A stretch of 64,000 nucleotides of DNA from Ciona savignyi (GCA_000149265.1 CH001855.1:629403-693402); one strand, 5' to 3'; positions 1-12,375 are shown, counted from the first letter of the stretch. Numbers and translations: made by a program. Notes: a model not told the origin generated them from the sequence alone.

Positions 1-674
1 TTTTATCTTGTTATAAAATATTTTCTTGGCATATTAATACAAACCATTTCTATATTTGTTTGATAGAGTCAGTTATACCTATTCAAAGTATGCAAATACT
101 GTGCCCTTATCTGTAGCGTGACACCACCAATTTTGAAATCGGTGTAAAATTACCATTAATAGAAAATTTAATTTAAGCTAAAAATAACAATCGACGTAGA
201 GGCATGGTCGTTTCCTCAATTATAAAGTTGTCACTATATTTTATCATTAATCTGTCTTTGTACGTACGTATGCATTATAAAAAGTCGATGTGTGCGTTTA
301 AATATTTCTCGGAAAGTTAACGGAAAATGTGATTAGAGCATTATAACATGATAAGAGCATTATAGTAGATCAATTTCTGGGAAAAATATTATGCGTTGAA
401 ATGACGTTTACATCGTATAATAAACGGTTTGTTCCCCCATTATGTTGTAACGGTATGTTTGCATCGCGTTCTCGCTGCATCCAGATAGAAAGTAGCGTTT
501 ACGTACGATGTAGAACCTGTATTTTCGCTCGACTTGATTTTTATTATAAACATAGATATATTTTTATAAAAATGTAAGAGAATTACAAACTGCATATAAA
601 GTTTCCATTTATCAGCAATTTATTTATATTGTTAAAGACCAGGCGTAGCTTGTCGAAGATTAAAATAAATAATA
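1..674. other. 5' flank of lectin A1, no gene seen
   Basis: AT-rich sequence without a supported gene. It is mirrored, with a few percent difference, by 46591-47260 upstream of A6, so the upstream region was duplicated with the gene. The proximal 60 bases before the start codon are the best-conserved part. It probably contains the promoter, but I cannot place a start site. Confidence 0.5.
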
Positions 675-1914
675 ATGAACATCTTCAGTCTGTGGTTCCT
701 TGTCTGTGGTTTGAGCATCTCTGTACCAGGTAAGATTTTTTTACATAGAATTTTTTATGTAATTTTAATCGTTAGAACATTTCAGAAGTGCAGGCTTCGA
801 CCAGTGGAAGTTTTAATCTGTATCTTTCATCTGATTCCCCAAAGAAAAGGGCGTTTGTCATCTACAAATTGTGTCTGGAATCTGTACCAGTTTTGGCGGA
901 CGCAACAGTTAGGATAGAGGATCCAAACCTGCCACACAAATTTAAGGTCAAGGTGGAAGAAATTAAAATCAACGGGTTTTGGGTAGAACTGGAACGAACA
1001 GACCAGTCCACAGGCTGGGAAATGGATATGATTATCGACTGGAGGTTTTACCCAGGTTAATAATTTCATCTTCGGTGTAGAAAACGATTAAATGGTCAGC
1101 ATTTCCTCAGCGCTAAAATACAGAGGCTACACAAAGTAGTGTGGTATGGTTACCATGCTTAAAGGGTAAAATAAACATCTTAAAAAATAATTGTAGTTAG
1201 CATGTGGTTGACTTTTAGGTTATAACTTAGTTTATACCCCATCATACTAGCATCCAGATATCTAAAGATATTAGACTAAGAATATTATTAGACTAACTTA
1301 CAATTTCAGCTTTAGACGGGAACGAGTGGTACATTCCGGGGAATGGCTTCGTGTACCGTGTGTTGCAATCCACGATGACTTACGACGCCTCTCAAACAGC
1401 TTGTCGTGATATCAACTCAACTTTAGCTGTGGCTGGTGTCAGAGATATTAATATTCTGAGGTTAGTGTATTTATATACCTAGAAACATACACCATGTGTT
1501 GATTTTACTTTTTGTTTTAACTAATTATATTTGTAATCTAATAATACCACCAGTTAAAAATAATCTCATCACACGAACAAACCAAATAAAGCAAGAAGTA
1601 AAGAGTTATCTTCTGTAAAATACAAATTTGTTTACTCAAGGAAAATCGCATCCTACAATCGAGTAAAGTTCCCTGACTTAGGCCCGACCGTCAAAAGACT
1701 TTGGTTAGGCCTTACCGATCGCGCACAGGAAGGGAAATGGGTTTGGGAAGACGGAAGTCTGCTTCAAAGTGGGAAGCCTGAATGGTATCCTGGTAACCCA
1801 AGCGGCGGGAGGTCGGAGAATTGTGCAGAAATAGTGGAGGAATATATGAATGACAATAACTGTGGGGAAACTAGAATTACACGCCCCTTGTGTGAACGTC
1901 CTTTTGGAAGATAA
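675..1914 (+). CDS. Secreted C-type lectin A1 (MNNL/C2-like domain plus CTLD), intact
   Basis: Four exons: 675-729, 786-1055, 1310-1460 and 1641-1914, with GT-AG borders, phases 1, 1 and 2, and a sum of 250 codons (249 aa). Exon 1 is a signal peptide (MNIFSLWFLVCGLSISVP). Exon 2 (residues about 19-108) is a beta-rich domain with motifs SGSFNLYL, IYKLCLE and NGFWVELERT that I read as similar to the C2-type N-terminal domain of Notch ligands. Exons 3-4 form the CTLD: ACRDIN (first Cys), LWLGLTDR (the WIGL position), WVWEDG, ENCAE, MNDNNC and PLCER (last Cys). The calcium/sugar loop reads NPS and MND rather than EPN/QPD and WND, so binding specificity is uncertain. Probably a secreted recognition protein. 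It is the unbroken partner of A6. Confidence 0.88.
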
Positions 1915-3238
1915 ACTCCTTTGAATACTGTTAAAAAAAACACATTAATTAATTTATTTATTTAAGGATGTTTATTTTGTTCTCAAGTACAACTTTTTTC
2001 ACTATATACCCCGTAAAAACGAGAACCGTATTGCCTTGTGCGATAGAGTAACCAAACAGTATTTTTACCTATAATATTCTGTGCAAATATTACATTTACA
2101 ACTTTATGTTTCTAATTGACAGAATTATATTTAATACCGGTTATGGTCCTACTGCAAACTCGAATCTTAGCCCGGTCACGAAAAGTAAATAATTGACTAT
2201 ATTATTTGTATATTTTAACACTCTTTTTAAAAGATATAAATAAAACTTACATTTAATTGATCCGGAATTAAACACAGCTTTCTTAAACACGTTTATTTTC
2301 TATTCAATAGTTTATAAAATGATGGTATCAAACGATAGAGTAATATCGGGGTCTTTTCTGCTTTTGATTACAATTTTTATCTCAACTAAAACTTTTATTT
2401 ATTGTATATATAAGGATTGACATTAATAACTTCTTTGCCGTTTACATCGCTTAAATATTGTAATTGTTACTCTATCCGTATATCGTCTAATGTAATAATG
2501 AAATACCGGTCATGCACGGAATTATAATCAAATTATTTAAAGAGTCCAAAACAAGTATAAAGCCCGCATATTAAAATTGTATGGCTTTGTCAAACATTTA
2601 CAATAGTGGCAATCGCTATAGAAGACTTCTTTGCGCCGGAGAATGTGACGAAAGGTCACCCTTAGTCATTGTTTTTAAACAAGGGTTTTGGTGAGTTACA
2701 ATGATGGTGGTTCCCCAATGTTTTTTTGGTTGGAATGAGCATGTGCTAGGCTGCGCGCCGCAGTTCTCGTTTAGGTAAGTTTTGTAATGGTAGAGCAGTG
2801 CTTTTTCAAGTAATTGTGTTGATTGTGCATCTGCTACCTGTTTTCTTGGGAAAAGTCGCCGATGTACAAAGGAGTAGAGGCTTAAAATTTGTAAGTAAAA
2901 TTTTAAGGCTATTTTAAGTGTAGGCTGCAGGTCAAAGCCTCAATTTGTAATTGTGAAAAAATCTCAGATTTTCTATGTCACGATTTTGAGTGACAGCTGT
3001 TTTTGTAAGGTCAGTTTTCTTTGGAGAGATTGGAAGAATTAATTGAACGCCTACTATAGTATAACTTCCTAGTACTAGGTTTCCAGAAATTTTACACACA
3101 CTGCGTGACATGTGATCACAATTACTAAACAAAATAATATTTGCAGGTACCGCAATCAACGCGAGTTGAGACGAGCAAATGACGATGCATTATTAAGCGA
3201 CACGAAATTTATCTTTATTATGGTTATACTGAACATAA
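1915..3238. other. Intergenic sequence downstream of A1
   Basis: No gene supported. Positions about 2640-3200 recur downstream of A7 (27140-27640) and, inverted, at 44380-44790, so this 3' flank travels with the lectin duplications. A short open frame here is not matched by a sensible protein. Confidence 0.5.
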
Positions 3239-6200
3239 TTATGGGTCCCATTTGGAAAAATGGGACACATATTGTTTATGTCCGTTTTTTTTTTCTTTTT
3301 TTTTTCGTCAAAGGTTTGACAGGCATGGCTTGTGGCTCCGACATCTACCAGAAGGGGTAATGTTATCGTAATGAAACTTTGACATTTGTTAGCGCATATG
3401 GTCTAGATATGCAGAAACCAAAATTTTAGGTAATTTATTTACGGGGATTCCCCCGGGAGGTGAAAAACCAAAACGGCATTTTTTTCTAAAAAATTAGCTT
3501 TTTTGGGCATAGCGCTTGAACGACTGCTCCAATTTTAATTAGGTTCGGTAAAATGTAAGAACATTACCCAATGATATACCACTTTGAAGAAATAAAAAAA
3601 TTACCTAGGGAAATACCCTAAAACATAAGATTTTGTTCTCAAATCATGATTGTGACAGGAATGGCTTGTGGCTTCGACATCTATCAGAAGGGGTAATGGA
3701 AATGCAATGAATCTTTGACATTTGTTAGCGCACATGGTCTAGATATGCAGAAACCAAAATTTTGGTAATTTATCGAGGGGGATACCCCTGGGAGGTAAAA
3801 AAACCAAAACGGTATTTTTTTTTTTTAATTTTGCTTTTTTGGGCATAGCGCATGAACGACTGCCCCAATGTTGATCAGACTTGGTAAAATGTATGTGTAT
3901 AAACCATTGCTTTACGAATGAGAAAAAACAAATTATTTACTCGGGGAAATACCCTAAAAATAAAGATATGTTCCTAAATCCCGATTGTGACAGTTATGGC
4001 CTGTGGCTTCAACATCTACCAGAAGGGGTATTAAAATCAAAATAAAACTTTGTCATTTGTTAGACAACATGGTCTAGAAAAGCAAAAACCAAAATTTTGG
4101 TAATATATCAAGGGGAATTTCCCTAGTACGTAAAAAATCAAAACGTTTTTTTCAAGTAAATAGCTTTTCGGGCATAGCGCTTGAACGGCTTCTCAAATTT
4201 AAATCAGATTTAGTGGAATGTAAGTGCATTAGCAACTGATTTAACACTTTAAGCCAAAACCAAAATTTAAGGTCATTTATGGAGGGCGATTTCCCTGGGA
4301 GGTAAAAAACTTTTTTTTTTAAATAGCTTTTTCGGGCATATCGCTTGAATGGCTTCTCTAATTAAAATCAGATTTAGTGGAATGTAAGTGCATTAGCAAC
4401 TGATTCAACACTTTAAAGAAATAAAAAAATATCTAGGGAAATAATCTAAAAAATAAGATTTTGTCCTTAAATCATGATTGCGACAGGCATGGCATGGCGC
4501 GCCGACATCTCCAACAATGAGTCGTCAAATCGGATTAAAACTTTAAGAATTGTTGAATAACATGAACCACATTTAAATGTAAAAACAAAAATTTATGTAC
4601 TAAACCCAGGGGAATTCCCCGAAGCCATGAAATACTAAATCGGGCTGTTTTGAAATTTAGCTTCATTTCACTACAGCGCTTGACATGAGTCTTTAATTTA
4701 AAATATTTGTGGTGTAATGTTCGTAAATCTATCATGATTACTTTTTTACTACACATGGAAAAAAAAGATTGGTTTGATAACTATGGGACCCATACGTTTA
4801 TGCTTGCAGAAACAAAACTATGGCAGTCCGGTTAAAGCTTTCTGGAATATTGGAGGACATGGACCTGGCGTCCACGTATCTGAAAATAACATATATCGCG
4901 CAATGAACATAAATAACAAGATTGAATTGTTACCCCAGGGACCCATACGTTTATGCTTGCAGAAACAAACTATATACTCGGTGTATAAAATACAAAATGT
5001 GGTAAGGGACCCTGCTCTCATGAATATATAGCATACATCATGAGTTTCACAAATAGTGGTGGTTAAACACGTGGTTGACACTCTCTAGTTTTTGTCTGTT
5101 TTTTTCTTTTTTTTTTTTTTTTTCGTCAAAGGTTTGACAGGCATGGCTTGTGGCTCCGACATCTACCAGAAGGGGTGATGGAATTGCAATGAAATTTAAA
5201 CATTTGTTAGCGCACATGGTCTTGATATGCAGAAACTACAATTTTGGGTAATTTAGCCAGGGGAATTCCCCTGGGAGGTGAAAAACCAAAATGGTATTTT
5301 TATCTAAAAAATTAGCTTTTTTAAGCATAGGGATTGAACGTCAACTTCAATTTTAGTTAGATTTGGTATAATGTAAGAACATTAGAAACTAATATAACAC
5401 TTAAAAGAAATACAAAAATTATCTAGGGAAATTACCTAAAAAACAAGATTTTGTTCTCAATCATGATTATGACAGGCGTGGCTTGTGGCTCCGACATTCA
5501 TCAGAAGAGGTTATTAAATCGCAATGAAACTTTGTAATTTGTTAGAGTACATGGTCTAGATATGCAGAAACCAAAATTTTGGGTAATAAATTCAGGGGAA
5601 TTCCCCTGGGGCGTTAAAAACCAAAACGCTATTTTTTTCTAAAAAAATTTGACTTTTTTGGGCATAGCGCTTGAACGGGTGTTACAATTTAAATCAGATT
5701 TGTCAGAATGTAAGTGCATTAGTCACTGATTTAACACTTAGAAGAAATAATGAAATTACCTAGGGAAATACCCCAAAAATAGGATATGGTCTCAAATCAT
5801 GATTATGACAAGCATGCCATGTCGCCCCGACATCTACCAAAAGGAGTAATGAAATCGCAACGAAAATTGGACATTTGTAAGTCAACATGGTCTAAATATG
5901 CAAAAACCAAAAATTTGGGTAATGATTTTAGGAGAATTCCCCTCAGACGTTAAAAAACCAAAACATTTTTTTTCTAATAAATTAGATTTTGTGGCCATAG
6001 CGCTTGAACGGCTGCTTTAGATTTATTAAAATTTGGTAAAATGTTAAAACATTAGACATTCTGTACCAATTAAATAAAGAAAACATTTACTGAGGTTAAT
6101 TCCCATGAAAACGAAGATATGTTCCTGAATTGTGATTGTGACAGGCATGCCTTATCGCACTGACATCTCCAACAAGAAGTCGACAAATAAGATTAAAACT

Positions 6201-6593
6201 TTAAGAATTGCTACATAACATTACTCACTTATGTAAAAACAAAAACTTATCTTTTAAACCCAGGGGAATTCCCTGAAACAATGAAAAACTTAATCGGACT
6301 ATTTGGGAATTTAGCTATATTTCACTACAGCGCTTGAAAAGAAGCTATAATTTAAAACAGTTGTGGTGAAATGTTCGTAAATTTAAGACGTTTATTCTTT
6401 ATTTAACTAAATATTGAAAATATGTTTGGTATGTTAACTATGGGACCCATGCGTTTATGCTTGCAGAAACAAAAACGACATACTCAGTGTATAAAATACA
6501 AATTAAGGTTAGGGACCCTGTAACATGAATATAGGGTATACAACGTGTGTTTTACAAATAGTGATGGTTAAACACGTGGTTGACACTCTCTAG
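3239..6593 (+). mobile_element. 3.36-kb tandem-unit element, Helitron-like boundaries
   Basis: The mirror locus lacks this block: the right-arm junction at 44264/44265 reads straight through. Comparison places the insertion between an A (3238) and a T (6594), with the 3' end CTCTCTAG. Internally it holds about eight diverged units of roughly 335 bp, recognised by GACAGGCATGGCTTGTGGCT near 3316, 3655, 3985, 4478, 5130, 5470, 5806 and 6137, and by GCGCTTGAACGG-type boxes. These are grouped into two larger copies (about 3270-5090 and 5090-6593), each ending in a module containing GGGACCCATACGTTTATGCT and GTGGTTGACACTCTCTAG. No transposase frame is visible. Insertion at A/T with a CTAG end fits a non-autonomous Helitron, but the 5' end does not begin TC and I see no convincing conserved hairpin. 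Confidence 0.55.
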
Positions 6594-6617
6594 TATTAAG
6601 TATGTGTTCGGATGTTG

Positions 6618-6914
6618 TCCGGCCCGTTGGTCTACCGGTTAAGTGCGTCGCCTTTCAATCGAAAGGTTAAAGGTGTCAAATTGGTCGCTAGCTAGTCGGT
6701 TGTGTCCTTGGGCAAGGTACTTTACGGACATTGCCTGAACCCAGCGGATTAATGGGTTCTACCAAATTAAAGGAACGTGTCAATCATGTACAACACACTG
6801 CAATAGCTCCGGTAACCCGACGATTGGCGCGAGGTGATCTGACGATTAGCCGTGTGTTAACTCCCTTGGTTTTCCCACTCACCGGGATAAACATGAATAT
6901 CCTATCCTATCCTA
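6618..6914 (+). repeat. tRNA-derived SINE, family S1, near full length
   Basis: The family has a tRNA-like head with an A box (GGTCTAGTGGTTAAG in better copies) and a B box (GCAGGTTCGAAAC in better copies). A body follows containing TTGCCTGAACCCAGCGGAT and GGTGATCTGACGATT, and the 3' end is (TATCC)n. This copy follows the 3.36-kb insertion and is mirrored by 43943-44243. Confidence 0.8.
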
Positions 6915-6989
6915 TGTGTACATCAAATATTCGCCAGACGGGCGTTGAACTAGTAACAACTTGTTTTACAACTTGTTCATGTTTAGTAC

Positions 6990-7085
6990 AGTCGTGCGGT
7001 CGATTGATTAACGCGACCGATACATATACAGACTAACATAGAAAAACGCTCTTGGAAACATGCCTATCCTGGATTCCAAACTTAT
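6990..7085 (+). repeat. tRNA-derived SINE, family S2
   Basis: The S2 family head reads like a tRNA-Leu/Ser-type gene: an A box (GTGTGGCCAAATGGTTAACG in good copies), a long variable part around AAAACGGTC, and a B box (GGGTTCGAAACTTGG). This copy is diverged in both boxes. Its mirror image is 43783-43878. Confidence 0.6.
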
Positions 7086-7816
7086 AATAAAATAAATAAA
7101 TTTATGTTTATCCATGTAAATGGGAAAAGGGGGAGTCTATCACACGGGTAATCGTTAGTTTGCCTCGCGCTACAGTCCGGTTACCCTTACTATTGTAGTG
7201 TGTTGTGCATGATTAATGTGTTAGGCCACATCAATTTATGTAGGCCGTTAAAAGTAAGGTTAAAAACAATAACAAAAGTAATTAATCTCAAAAATAACAA
7301 TAAAACTGGCAATAGGGTTATTTAGTAATAACAAAGAGCACTGTGTTATTAAAATGTATTTCTCATTTCGTATGCCGTTTAAAAAAGTCCTCTTGTGCAA
7401 GTATTCGATTATTTACCGAGAAGTTATATGATGATGATGAGAGCTCTATTACATGGTCGGTTCATTTCTCGATAAAAACAATGCACTAATGACATTTACA
7501 TCGTTTAACAAACGTATGTCTGTGTATGGGATGCTGTAGGTCGTTACGTCCGTAGTCGCCTCAAATGTATGCTCTATCAAATGTAACTTTCTTGCTGCAT
7601 AATATCAAAAGTTGCAAAACTGCATAGATTTTGTATTCTAAATTAACGGAATTACTACCAAATATAAGTTTGTAAGGGGAGACTCGGAGTATTGAGTATG
7701 GTAGGCGTATAATAAGAAATAAATAAAATTTATTTTAAAAAGTTTCCCTACATCAGCAATTTTGTCTGTATTGTTAGATAACCAGGTGTAATTTCTCGTA
7801 TTTTCAACAATTAATC
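7086..7816. other. 5' flank of A2 with a SINE remnant
   Basis: An inverted S1 tail fragment occupies about 7090-7245. From about 7370 the sequence is a lectin upstream region shared with A4 (16860-17313) and A5 (42310-42720), including a TGATGATGATGAGAGCTC block and a CAGCAATTTTGTCTGTATTG block about 80 bp before the start codon. This conservation may reflect common promoters or only recent duplication. Confidence 0.5.
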
Positions 7817-9473
7817 ATGAACATCTTTAGTCTGTGGTTGGTTGTTTGTGGTTTAAGCATGTCTGTATCAGGTAAGATTTTCAATAGGGATTTTATGTAT
7901 GGTTAATCGTAAGAACATTTCAGAAGTGCATGCTTCGACAAGCGGAAGTTTTAATCTGTATCTTTCATCTAATTCGCCGAAGAAAAGGGCGTTTGTCATC
8001 TACAAATTGTGTCTGGATTCTATACCAGTTTTGGCGGACGCAACAGTTAGGATAGAGAATCCAAACCTACCACATAAATTTAAGTTCACAGTAAAAGAAA
8101 TTAAAATCAACGGGTTTTGGGAAGAATTGGAGCGAACCGACCAGTCCACAGGCTGGGAAACGGATATGATTATCGATTGGAGGTTTTACTTAGGTTAGTG
8201 ATTTTATTATAGGAACCAATTAAATAATAATAAGTCTAAATGTATTGTACCTATACATATCTCTAGTTCGTTCTGGTTTGGCCAAAACTAAGTTATAATC
8301 TGGAAGGTAACAAACATATTTATTGTAGTTTACTTGTTTCTGCAAGCTTGATTCCAGATCACGTAACCGTGATACTCCATATATTCTTTGTCTTCTGGTT
8401 TTGGGCGAAATTGATGATTTTACAATTTCAGCTTTAGACGGTAAAGAATGGTACGCACCGGGAAAGGGTTTCGTCTACCGCGTGTTGTCATCCGCAAAGA
8501 CGTACGACGACTCTCAAACAGCTTGTCGTGATATCAACTCAACTTTAGCTGTGGCTGGTGTTAAAGATAATAATTTTCTAAAGTTAGTAATAACATACAT
8601 AGGGACATATATCATAATATGTTGATTTACTTCTAATTTTAACCACGTGTTTTATACTTATATAGAGCATTGGAATACATGCGAAAAAATGTGTACTCCC
8701 CATTTCTATCTTTAAGGTCCCAACAGATTAGTCTAGTGGTTTAGTACGACGCTTTTCGGGCGAAGGGTTGCAGCTTTGAAACTGGTCGGTTGTGTCTTGG
8801 GACTTGGTTTTCAAAATTATAGGATTAACATGAATATCCTATCCAGAAATTCTATATCACTGATACTGGTGATCCCTGTCATAACGCTCCATATAGAACG
8901 TAAAACATGTACGGTCGAGTTGAATCTTCTGGATATGTAAACTATTATGGTTAAAAATTGCATTGGCTAGCCCATGCAGATTATGCAAGGGATACGTTAA
9001 CACGGGAAATCCCTTAAAGTCTAAAATTCATGTGTTAGTGCGCTTAAATGTTGGTTTACCTGGAAAAAAATTTATGGTGGGTGTCGGCTTCCGAAACATA
9101 TAGCGAATAAAAATGGGTTCTAAAAATAGTGTTGGACAACACGTGGTTGACACTTTATAGTTTTATTTATGTAAAAACAATATCATTTTATTTGAAAGGA
9201 AAATCGCATCCTACAATGGAGCAAAGTTTTCTTGGTTAACGCCGACCTTTAAAAGGTTTTGGTTAGGCCTCACCGATCGCGCACAGGAGGGAAAATGGGT
9301 TTGGGAAGACGGAAGTCCACTCCTGAGTGGGAAGCTTGAATGGCGTCCTGGAAACCCAAGTGGGGGGGACGTCAGAGAATTGTGCAGAAGTATTAGATGA
9401 ACAGATAAATGACAATAGCTGCAAAGGTAATGGATATACACGTCCCTTGTGTGAACGTCCTTTCCCGATATAA
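7817..9473 (+). pseudogene. C-type lectin A2, single +1 frameshift in the last exon
   Basis: Same four-exon plan as A1: 7817-7871, 7924-8193, 8432-8582 and 9199-9473. The signal peptide, MNNL/C2-like exon and first CTLD exon are open. In the last exon a run of seven G (near 9361-9368) makes the exon 275 bp where the intact paralogue has 274. This moves the frame before the second CTLD cysteine and gives a stop at 9398-9400. Every downstream landmark (NDNSC, RPLCERP, stop at 9471-9473) survives in the other frame. The defect is therefore either very young or a homopolymer sequencing error. Intron 3 carries a collapsed S1 SINE (8716-8843) and a tail of the tandem-unit element near 9120-9165. 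Confidence 0.82.
8716..8843 (+). repeat. S1 SINE, internally deleted, in A2 intron 3
   Basis: The tRNA-like head (TAGTCTAGTGGTTTAG, GGGTTGCAG) is joined almost directly to the TATCC tail, so most of the body is lost. Confidence 0.55.
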
Positions 9474-10081
9474 AATCGGTCACACACTGTTAAAAACCGA
9501 CTTTCGTTCATTTAAAAAAAATTAAATTTTTCATTTTGTTCTTGAGCACAACTTTGTACAGTGTTAAGCTTCCATTATGTATTGAAACTTTTTGTATTAT
9601 TAAACAGAACTATATGGGTTTGCGAGTAAGAATAATCAATCCACCATTTACTCCTACCAAACAAAATGGTTTTGTTCAAAAGTCACATTGACACTTTTAA
9701 ATTTCTTGTTGACAGAATTATATCCAATAAATGTCTTGGGTACGGGCCGACCACATATGCTTTATACAAATTACAATTAAAGGAATCACTTTACGCTTTC
9801 ATGATAGAGTATTGATCACAGTTTCGTTTTGATAACTTTTCTTTCAATAGTTTTTATAATTTGAAATATTAGAAACATCATGCGAAGTATTTTAAGTTGC
9901 TTTCTGTTTTGGATCAATTTTTTTGTCAATACAACTTCTATTTACTGCATATATGAGAACAGTTTATAACATTTAGTTTATCTTTTCATCGTTTCACGGT
10001 TTTAATTACTGTCGTAAGATGTTATTATAGGTGTCTTTTTAAAAGTGGACACATTGCTTCAAGCCCGGCCCGGTGGTCACA
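9474..10081. other. Intergenic, nothing supported
   Basis: AT-rich sequence after A2 with no coding signal or recognisable repeat apart from a short partial S1 head at 10062-10080 just before the full S1 copy. Confidence 0.4.
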
Positions 10082-10385
10082 GTCCGGCCCGGTGGTCTAG
10101 TGGTTAAGTGCGTCGCCTTTCAATCGAAAGGTTGCAGGTGCGAAACTGGTCGCTAGCTAGCTAGTTGGTTGTGTCCTTAGGCAAGGCACTTTACGGACAT
10201 TGCCTGAACCCAGCAGATTAATGGGTTCTACCAAATTGAAGGAACGTGTCTATCATATACAACACACTGCAATAGCTCCGGTAATCCGACGGTGCGCGCA
10301 CGTTGATCTGACTATTACCCGTGTGTTAACCCCATTGGTTTTTGTATTCACGAAGATAAACATAAAACATCCTATCCTATCCTAT
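10082..10385 (+). repeat. S1 SINE, near full length
   Basis: Well-preserved A-box region GGTCTAGTGGTTAAGTGCG and B-box region GGTTGCAGGTGCGAAAC, complete body and a tail of three TATCC units. A duplicated head fragment lies immediately upstream. Confidence 0.8.
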
Positions 10386-10670
10386 TGTTTTTGTCCTTAT
10401 TTTTTTTCTCAAACGACATGCGTATCTTTTCCGAAATCTTCAAGTAGGAGTTATTGATTTAGAACAAAACTTGTAGGTACTGTACTTTGTATGACTATTC
10501 CCAACCAAATATTTAGGGTTTTACTTCAGTGAAATTTCCTGCAATTCTAAAAAAAAATATTTTAAAACTTTTTCCACATTTAAACTTCTGGGAATTATAG
10601 CCCAAGGGGCCATTCGTTTCTGCTTGCAGAAACAAATTATACAAAACATGTATAAAATATAACCTGCTTG

Positions 10671-10704
<34 letters not shown>

Positions 10705-11212
10705 GTTATAGGTCACGATCAAATTATGTTTAAGAAATGGTGTTTGACATGTAGTGGTCGCTTTATAGTTTTTAAAAACTAATTATCTAAAGAGCAAAAC
10801 ATGCAAGGGCCACTGAAATAAAAAAGGCGATAAATACTAACTTTTTACATGGAATAACTTACATTCATATAAAAGAGACAATAAATATGAATATCGATTT
10901 CTTTGTTTAATACATTTATTGGCTATATACATTAAGTAAGGGCCTATGAAACAAAAGAGCAATAAATACTAACCTTTCTATATAAATGTTTTGGGTAGAA
11001 TGTCTAGCTTCTGTAATTCAGGCATAAAAAGTATTTCCAAAATGACTATTAATGTCGTTTTAGCAAATTTTGTGCAACATACTGAGACAAATAGTTTACA
11101 TGTTGGTTTATTGTCAATTGAACACATTATCTGAATATTTTGTGATTATCAGCAGTTACGAACCTTAGATTTTGCGTTCAGTAGAGCTCAAATTATAACT
11201 GAGTGGTTGGGA
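10386..11212. other. Intergenic with element tail and microsatellite
   Basis: Contains a diverged 3' module of the tandem-unit element (about 10595-10775, with TTCTGCTTGCAGAAACAAAT) and a (CA)n(TA)n microsatellite at 10671-10704. No gene seen in the rest. Confidence 0.45.
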
Positions 11213-11627
11213 AACAGGCTGGGAAATGGATATGATTATCGATTGGAGGTTTTACCCAGGTTGGTAGTTAGTTATATATTTGGTATATGAAACTATTTAG
11301 TGATGATTATTCCGATTATATTTTGCCTTGAAATATTTATAGGGCAATCCTGTAGATATTACAAATCTTTGTACTTTATCTTTTCTGTAATCCTGCTTTT
11401 TGGTTCACTTTATCACAATACTATGTATATCATAGATCTTTTAGCATTGACCAAATTTCAAATTTTACAAATTCAGCTTTAGACGGAAAAGAGTGGTACG
11501 TACCAGGAAATGTTTTTGTCTACCGTGTGTTGCCATCCGCAAAGACTTACGACGCCTCTCAAACAGCTTGTCGTGATATTAACTCAACTTTAGCTGTGAC
11601 TGGTATCAAAGACATCAATATACGAAG
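11213..11627 (+). pseudogene. C-type lectin A3 fragment (end of exon 2 plus exon 3)
   Basis: Positions 11213-11259 are the last 47 bases of an MNNL/C2-like exon (GWEMDMIIDWRFYP) with its splice donor. Positions 11477-11627 are a complete, open 151-bp first CTLD exon (ALDGKEWYVPGN through CRDINSTLAV). The signal exon, most of exon 2 and the last CTLD exon are missing. The sequence then runs into the copy of the A4 downstream flank that leads to B1. It is the residue of a module duplication. Confidence 0.85.
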
Positions 11628-11834
11628 GTTAGTGTAATTTAATAAGAACATTATCCTTATGTTGACCTTAATTTTGTTGATTACCATTTATGTTTGTAGT
11701 ATCTTCAAGACAAAATGATCTATATAGTATTAAATAGAGACAAACCTCTTTGGTTACTAAAATGTAAATTGTTTGTCCATTTTTCCCCGCTTGCTGTGCT
11801 GTTAATAACTTTACGAACTGGGTTTCACTTATTG

Positions 11835-11945
11835 ATCATGTACGGTTGCGTGGTCAAATGGTTTGCGCGACCTATACATATACCTACCTATACCAAAACG
11901 GTGTAAGTAACGAGCCTATCATGAGTTCAAAACTTGGCTTGGTTA
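11835..11945 (+). repeat. S2 SINE
   Basis: Reads TACGGTTGCGTGGTCAAATG at the A box and TCATGAGTTCAAAACTTGGC at the B box. The same insertion is present downstream of A4 (20612-20715) and mirrored at 38905-39035, so it predates the module duplications. Confidence 0.65.
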
Positions 11946-12375
11946 AAAATAAAAAAATGATCTTGTACGGCCTTGTGACTGAAATCTAGATTTGAAAGTG
12001 ATTATTATTTTAATTTTAGAATTCTCTTTAGCATATTGGAAAAATAACACAAGTTCTTAGGACAGATGAATGTATTTTTGATTGTAACAATTAATTAAAT
12101 TATTATAAAAAAATCTGAAAGTAAGTTATATTTAAACGTAATTATGGCGAAATACTAAAATAATTAAGTTTGTACAATCCAGCTTCATCGCAACAACAAT
12201 GTTGCTTCTCACAATCTGAACGAGGGTATGTTATACAGATTGTATATTGGTATATTCTATAACACTAAGGATCGATGCAAATAACCAGTAATAGGTATCA
12301 TTACTTAAAAATAAATATAATAATTGTACTCTATGGAATGGTGTGTGGTTAATAAGTGTTTGACACAATTGAAGT

